Origin: Streptococcus ruminantium
Lineage (GTDB): Bacteria > Bacillota > Bacilli > Lactobacillales > Streptococcaceae
Assembly: GCF_003609975.1 (NCBI RefSeq)
Contig: NZ_AP018400.1
Coordinates: 1,438,501-1,502,500 of the forward strand
Direction: 5' to 3'
DNA length: 64,000 bases
Shown piece by piece: positions 63,086-64,000 of this stretch (its first letter is position 1; every line of letters begins with the position of its first letter). Made by a program: the position numbers and the translations under genes. The notes below the pieces were generated by a model that worked only from the letters and a program-made list of their open reading frames with translations, did not search any database and was not told where the DNA came from.

Positions 63086-64000
63086 TCAGACACGCGCCTG
63101 AATCTCATACATCTGAGCATAGATGCCTCCTAGACCAATCAATTCTTCATGTCTACCACGTTCAACAATACGCCCTTGATCCAAAACCAAAATCTGATCT
63201 GCATTCTGAATAGTTGATAAACGATGAGCAATGATAAAGGTCGTCCGTCCTTCCTTGACGACTTCCATAGCATGCTGGATAATCTCCTCAGTTTCTGTGT
63301 CAATATGAGAAGTCGCCTCATCCAGTATCAAAATTTTCGGATCAGAATAAAGAGTACGAGCAAAAGCAATCAATTGACGCTCACCACTGGAGAAGGCTGA
63401 GCCCTTCTCAACAACAGGCTCATCAATCCCTCTATCAAGGCGAGCTAGCATAGGACCTGCCCCAACTTTCTCAAGAGCTTGTAGAATTTTCTCCCGATCC
63501 GCCTCATCATCATTCATGGAAACATTGCTAGCTATCGTACCAGTAAACAGGTAGGGATCCTGCAAGACAATACCCATATAGCTACGCAAACTTTCACGTG
63601 AGTAATCACGGATATTTTTCCCATCAATCAAAACCTTCCCTTCTTGCGGATCATAAAAACGGTAAAGTAAGTTCATAATAGAAGACTTCCCTGAACCAGT
63701 ATGTCCGATCAGCGCAATTGTTTCTCCTTTATCTGCCTGAATAGAAATATCCCTCAAAACAGACTGATTCGCCTCGTAACCAAAATAAACATGGTCAAAA
63801 ATAACTTGTCCTTGACCAACCATCAAGGTGCGATCACTGTCTGACTCCACTTTTTCTTCCAAAAGCGCCATCAACCGCTTGCCCGTTTCAAAAGAACGCA
63901 ACAAATTTGGAAATTGCTGAACCAAAGCACCTAGAGCAATGAAAACACCCTCGATATAGTTGATATAGACAAAGAGTCGTCCAGCCGTCACTCCAGCTTG
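63086..64000 (-). CDS. ABC exporter half-transporter, C-terminal part (partial)
   Basis: Open to the window edge, so the N-terminal membrane domain is mostly missing. About 304 residues are seen: the last part of the membrane domain, then the ATPase with Walker A IGHTGSGKSS, Q-loop GIVLQDPYLFTG, signature SSGERQLIAF, Walker B ILILDEATSHID and H-loop IIAHRLSTI. The signature serine-glycine is normal (SSGER). It looks like one half of a heterodimeric multidrug-type exporter; the partner should lie upstream outside the window. Confidence 0.88.
   Translation of the reverse strand, partial: QAGVTAGRLFVYINYIEGVFIALGALVQQFPNLLRSFETGKRLMALLEEKVESDSDRTLMVGQGQVIFDHVYFGYEANQSVLRDISIQADKGETIALIGHTGSGKSSIMNLLYRFYDPQEGKVLIDGKNIRDYSRESLRSYMGIVLQDPYLFTGTIASNVSMNDDEADREKILQALEKVGAGPMLARLDRGIDEPVVEKGSAFSSGERQLIAFARTLYSDPKILILDEATSHIDTETEEIIQHAMEVVKEGRTTFIIAHRLSTIQNADQILVLDQGRIVERGRHEELIGLGGIYAQMYEIQARV

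Noticed and set aside
1-64000. tRNA or rRNA genes
   Set aside because: I saw no cloverleaf-like GC-rich segment or rRNA sequence in the intergenic regions; a tRNA scan would be decisive.

Overview
The window reads as chromosomal DNA of a mitis-group viridans streptococcus (S. oralis / S. mitis / S. infantis-like). The evidence is a low G+C Firmicute gene set, choline-binding repeats, YSIRK-type signal peptides, BOX-like intergenic elements, pneumococcal-type sus and sat/nan operons, and a wzg-wchA-wchF capsule locus with a Stealth gene as in coaggregation receptor polysaccharide loci. Nearly all genes run on the minus strand. No rRNA, tRNA or CRISPR array was seen.

Layout. 1-10.8 kb: the 5' part of a Wzy-type capsule locus, transcribed right to left (wzg, wzd, wze, wzh, wchA, wchF, a glycosyltransferase, a DUF1919 gene, a membrane acyltransferase, a UDP-GlcNAc 2-epimerase and a truncated Stealth gene). 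Two (TA)10 tracts lie in it, one inside the acyltransferase and one against the wchA ribosome binding site. 10.8-25.3 kb: housekeeping genes (yaaA, a MocR-like regulator lacking the PLP lysine, degV, a short TetR gene, proC, dinG, a metallo-beta-lactamase-fold hydrolase, a GNAT pseudogene, phoH, yozE, cvfB, frr, pyrH, a lipid flippase). 25.6-26.8 kb: a dead IS3-family element.

26.8-38.5 kb is the most unusual region: three tandem paralogous genes for very large surface proteins with a transglutaminase-like Cys-His-Asp domain. They share an N-terminal half and a promoter design but carry three different C-termini: a 19-residue charged repeat plus membrane anchor, a choline-binding repeat array, and a 30-residue Pro/Gln/Glu repeat plus membrane anchor. 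Each unit ends in a related terminator. A fossil fourth unit (leader, start codon, nine codons, terminator) lies upstream, and the choline-binding copy still has a decayed membrane anchor after its stop. Next come an enterocin-A-type immunity gene with its own strong promoter, then rplK-rplA with a recognisable L1 leader site.

40.3-52.2 kb: a DUF3397 gene, a VOC protein, ftsK, the fructo-oligosaccharide/sucrose ABC operon susT1-T2-X-H with its LacI regulator susR (three identical operator palindromes and cre-like sites), small conserved genes and a cyclophilin lipoprotein. 52.6-61 kb: a sialic-acid operon (nanE, satABC, yhcH-like, yesL-like, N-acetylneuraminate lyase, ROK kinase, acetyl esterase) behind a promoter with a full-consensus cre. 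The window ends with a HAD phosphatase, a CPBP membrane protein and the 3' part of an ABC exporter gene.

Together the genes suggest an oral or nasopharyngeal coloniser that uses host sialic acid and dietary fructans and varies its surface through capsule decoration and modular surface proteins.
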